From Azolla pinnata (taxonomy: Eukaryota; Streptophyta; Polypodiopsida; Salviniales; Salviniaceae): a stretch of 27,889 bases of DNA. Below the pieces are notes generated by a model. That model was given only the letters and a program-made list of their open reading frames with translations, was not told the DNA's origin and did no database searches. This document shows, piece by piece, positions 26,889 to 27,889 of the stretch. The stretch's first letter is position 1; each line of letters starts with the position of its first letter. The stretch is from assembly GCA_037176905.1 (NCBI GenBank), contig JBBBWG010005513.1:1-27889 (forward strand). The letters are read 5' to 3'. The position numbers were made by a program, and so were the translations under genes.

Positions 26889-27812
26889 TTGGCACCTCGC
26901 CTTGGAGATCCAGCTTTCCAAAATCCTAAGCAAGTTCTCCTTGGTCTAACAAAACTGCAAGCAACAACTGTTTCTAACGTGCCACTGGATTCAAGCCTTC
27001 TTGATACAATTCGACAACAACTTCCCACAGATGATTTTGCAAGGGATGTCTTTGATCACCTTGGTCCCAATGATGCATCTTGCTCCACATTGCCAGGATC
27101 ATCTCGACGTTCTAAGGAGTTTAAGCGGAAAGACAACTTACTTTTCTATAAGAATCTCCGTTGCGTCCCTGATGGATCATCACGCCTTCAAGTGTTGGAA
27201 CACTGTCATAATGCTCGTATGGCTGGACACTTTGGTATTTCCAAGACCATGGAGCTAGTGAAGCGATCATTTTCGTGGCCTCATTTAGAGCAATTCGTTG
27301 AATATTACGTTCGCACATGTGACATCTGTTGTCGAGCCAAGGAAGGGTTGCTACAACCGTTACCGACACCAAGCAAGCCATGACAGTCAATTTCCATGGA
27401 TTTCATTACAGATCTGTCACCTTCGCAAGGTTTTGATGCTATTTTAACCGTAGTGGATAGATTTACCAAGATGACACATTTTTTACCGTGTGTCAAGAGC
27501 ATTAGTAGTCAAGAAACAACAAATATCATTATGCAGGAAGTATTTCACCATCATGGTCTTCCAGAAAACATTATTAGTGATCGTTGTCCGCACTTTATCT
27601 CTCACTTGTGGAAGCACCTATGTGACGGGCTCGGAATCACTTGCAAGCCCTCTTCAGCATATCATCCAGAAACTGATGGCCAAATAGAGCGCACGAATCA
27701 AACACTTGAGCAGTATCTTCGACGCTTCATCAGTTACCAAAAAGATGATTGGAGTCAGCTATTGCATCTTGCAGAGTTTGCGTACAATAACACTATACGC
27801 TCTTCTACCAAG
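26889..27812 (+). pseudogene. Integrase of gypsy G, D,D(35)E intact, one stop, C-terminus cut
   Basis: The open frame 26889-27383 contains the zinc domain (LEHCHNARMAGHFGISKT and CDIC). A TGA at 27381-27383, in a position that is normally Trp (KP-W-QSISMDF), interrupts an otherwise open frame up to 27812. The catalytic acids are Asp at 27399-27401 (SMDFITDL), Asp at 27579-27581 (IISDRCPHF) and Glu at 27687-27689 (DGQIERTNQ); the last two are separated by 35 residues. The frame ends after FAYNNTIRSSTK, where the next insertion begins. This is the best preserved pol domain in the window. Confidence 0.93.
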
Positions 27813-27889
27813 TGTTGGGGACGAAGGTCGTCAGGCGGAACAAGCGCTGGCTTCCAACAGTATGGTGGAGGCGTGAAGGCGTGGGTAGA
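27813..27889 (+). mobile_element. Start of another LTR-like insertion (edge of window)
   Basis: Integrase coding of G changes abruptly at 27813 to TGTTGGGGACGAAGGTCGTC, GC-rich non-integrase sequence beginning with TG, as LTRs do. Only 77 bases are visible, so family and orientation are not settled. Confidence 0.5.

Larger units (their letters stand above)
25021..27812 (+). mobile_element. Element G: chromodomain-family gypsy retrotransposon, truncated at both ends
   Basis: The plus strand has protease, RT, RNase H and integrase in order, matching element A block for block (for example SFNIIxSPEHPI and [20 protein letters not shown]). It starts within the protease active site at 25021 and stops at 27812 inside integrase, where a new LTR-like sequence begins. 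Gag, chromodomain and LTRs are missing. It carries a 59-bp tandem duplication, a small tRNA-like insertion and deletions in RT. Confidence 0.93.

Noticed and set aside
1..27889. Intact autonomous transposon or host gene
   Set aside because: Every recognised coding block contains stops, frameshifts or truncations, and no spliced non-transposon gene structure was seen.

Overview
This window looks like nuclear DNA of a land plant and is almost entirely decayed transposable elements. The evidence is a chromodomain Ty3/gypsy retrotransposon family, a Ty1/copia fragment, CACTA (En/Spm-like) transposase pieces carrying a DUF4216-type domain, plant-type CCCTAAA telomere-like motifs in an intron, and no bacterial gene organisation. 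I cannot name the species. I found no intact host gene, no canonical tRNA or rRNA gene and no CRISPR array. Every recognisable coding region carries stops, frameshifts or truncations. Coding assignments rest on reading conserved motifs by eye.

Layout, left half. 1-3735: chromodomain gypsy element A on the minus strand (zinc knuckle, protease, RT, RNase H, integrase, chromodomain), truncated at both ends of what is visible. 3740-6373: a second minus-strand LTR element (B) with two related LTRs, a primer-binding-site-like motif, a polypurine tract and only gag-like coding. 6380-8423: a plus-strand Ty1/copia fragment (C; RT, RNase H, LTR). 8424-10560: a minus-strand gypsy fragment (D) whose RT is cut just before its catalytic YxDD box. 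10560-13310: an 11-bp T-rich array, an unidentified block of about 1 kb, a 10-11 bp A-rich array and a purine-rich tract.

Layout, right half. 13344-16800: unidentified coding debris, then the first of three copies of a CACTA 3' module: a DUF4216-like C-terminus, then TTGCGGCAAA-type repeats, then an AT-rich ATGCAT minisatellite, then more TTGCGGCAAA repeats. 16806-19349: minus-strand gypsy element F (LTR plus gag with three zinc knuckles), of the same gag family as D. 19350-19895: the last codons and 3' LTR of another chromodomain gypsy element (H). 19896-23695: CACTA modules 2 and 3 as a direct duplication of about 1.95 kb. 23743-24760: a TNP2-like transposase fragment. 24775-27812: tRNA-like SINE candidates and plus-strand gypsy element G, the same family as A but inverted, whose integrase keeps D,D(35)E and has one stop. 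27813 to the end: the start of another probable LTR.

The genes do not work together as a pathway; the window records nested insertion, tandem duplication and mutational decay. The parts most worth a second look are the helically phased 10-11 bp arrays, the three-copy CACTA tail module with its conserved acidic C-terminus, the RY (CATGCATG) boxes next to the TATA box in two different LTR families, and the triple-knuckle gag with a 57-codon internal repeat.
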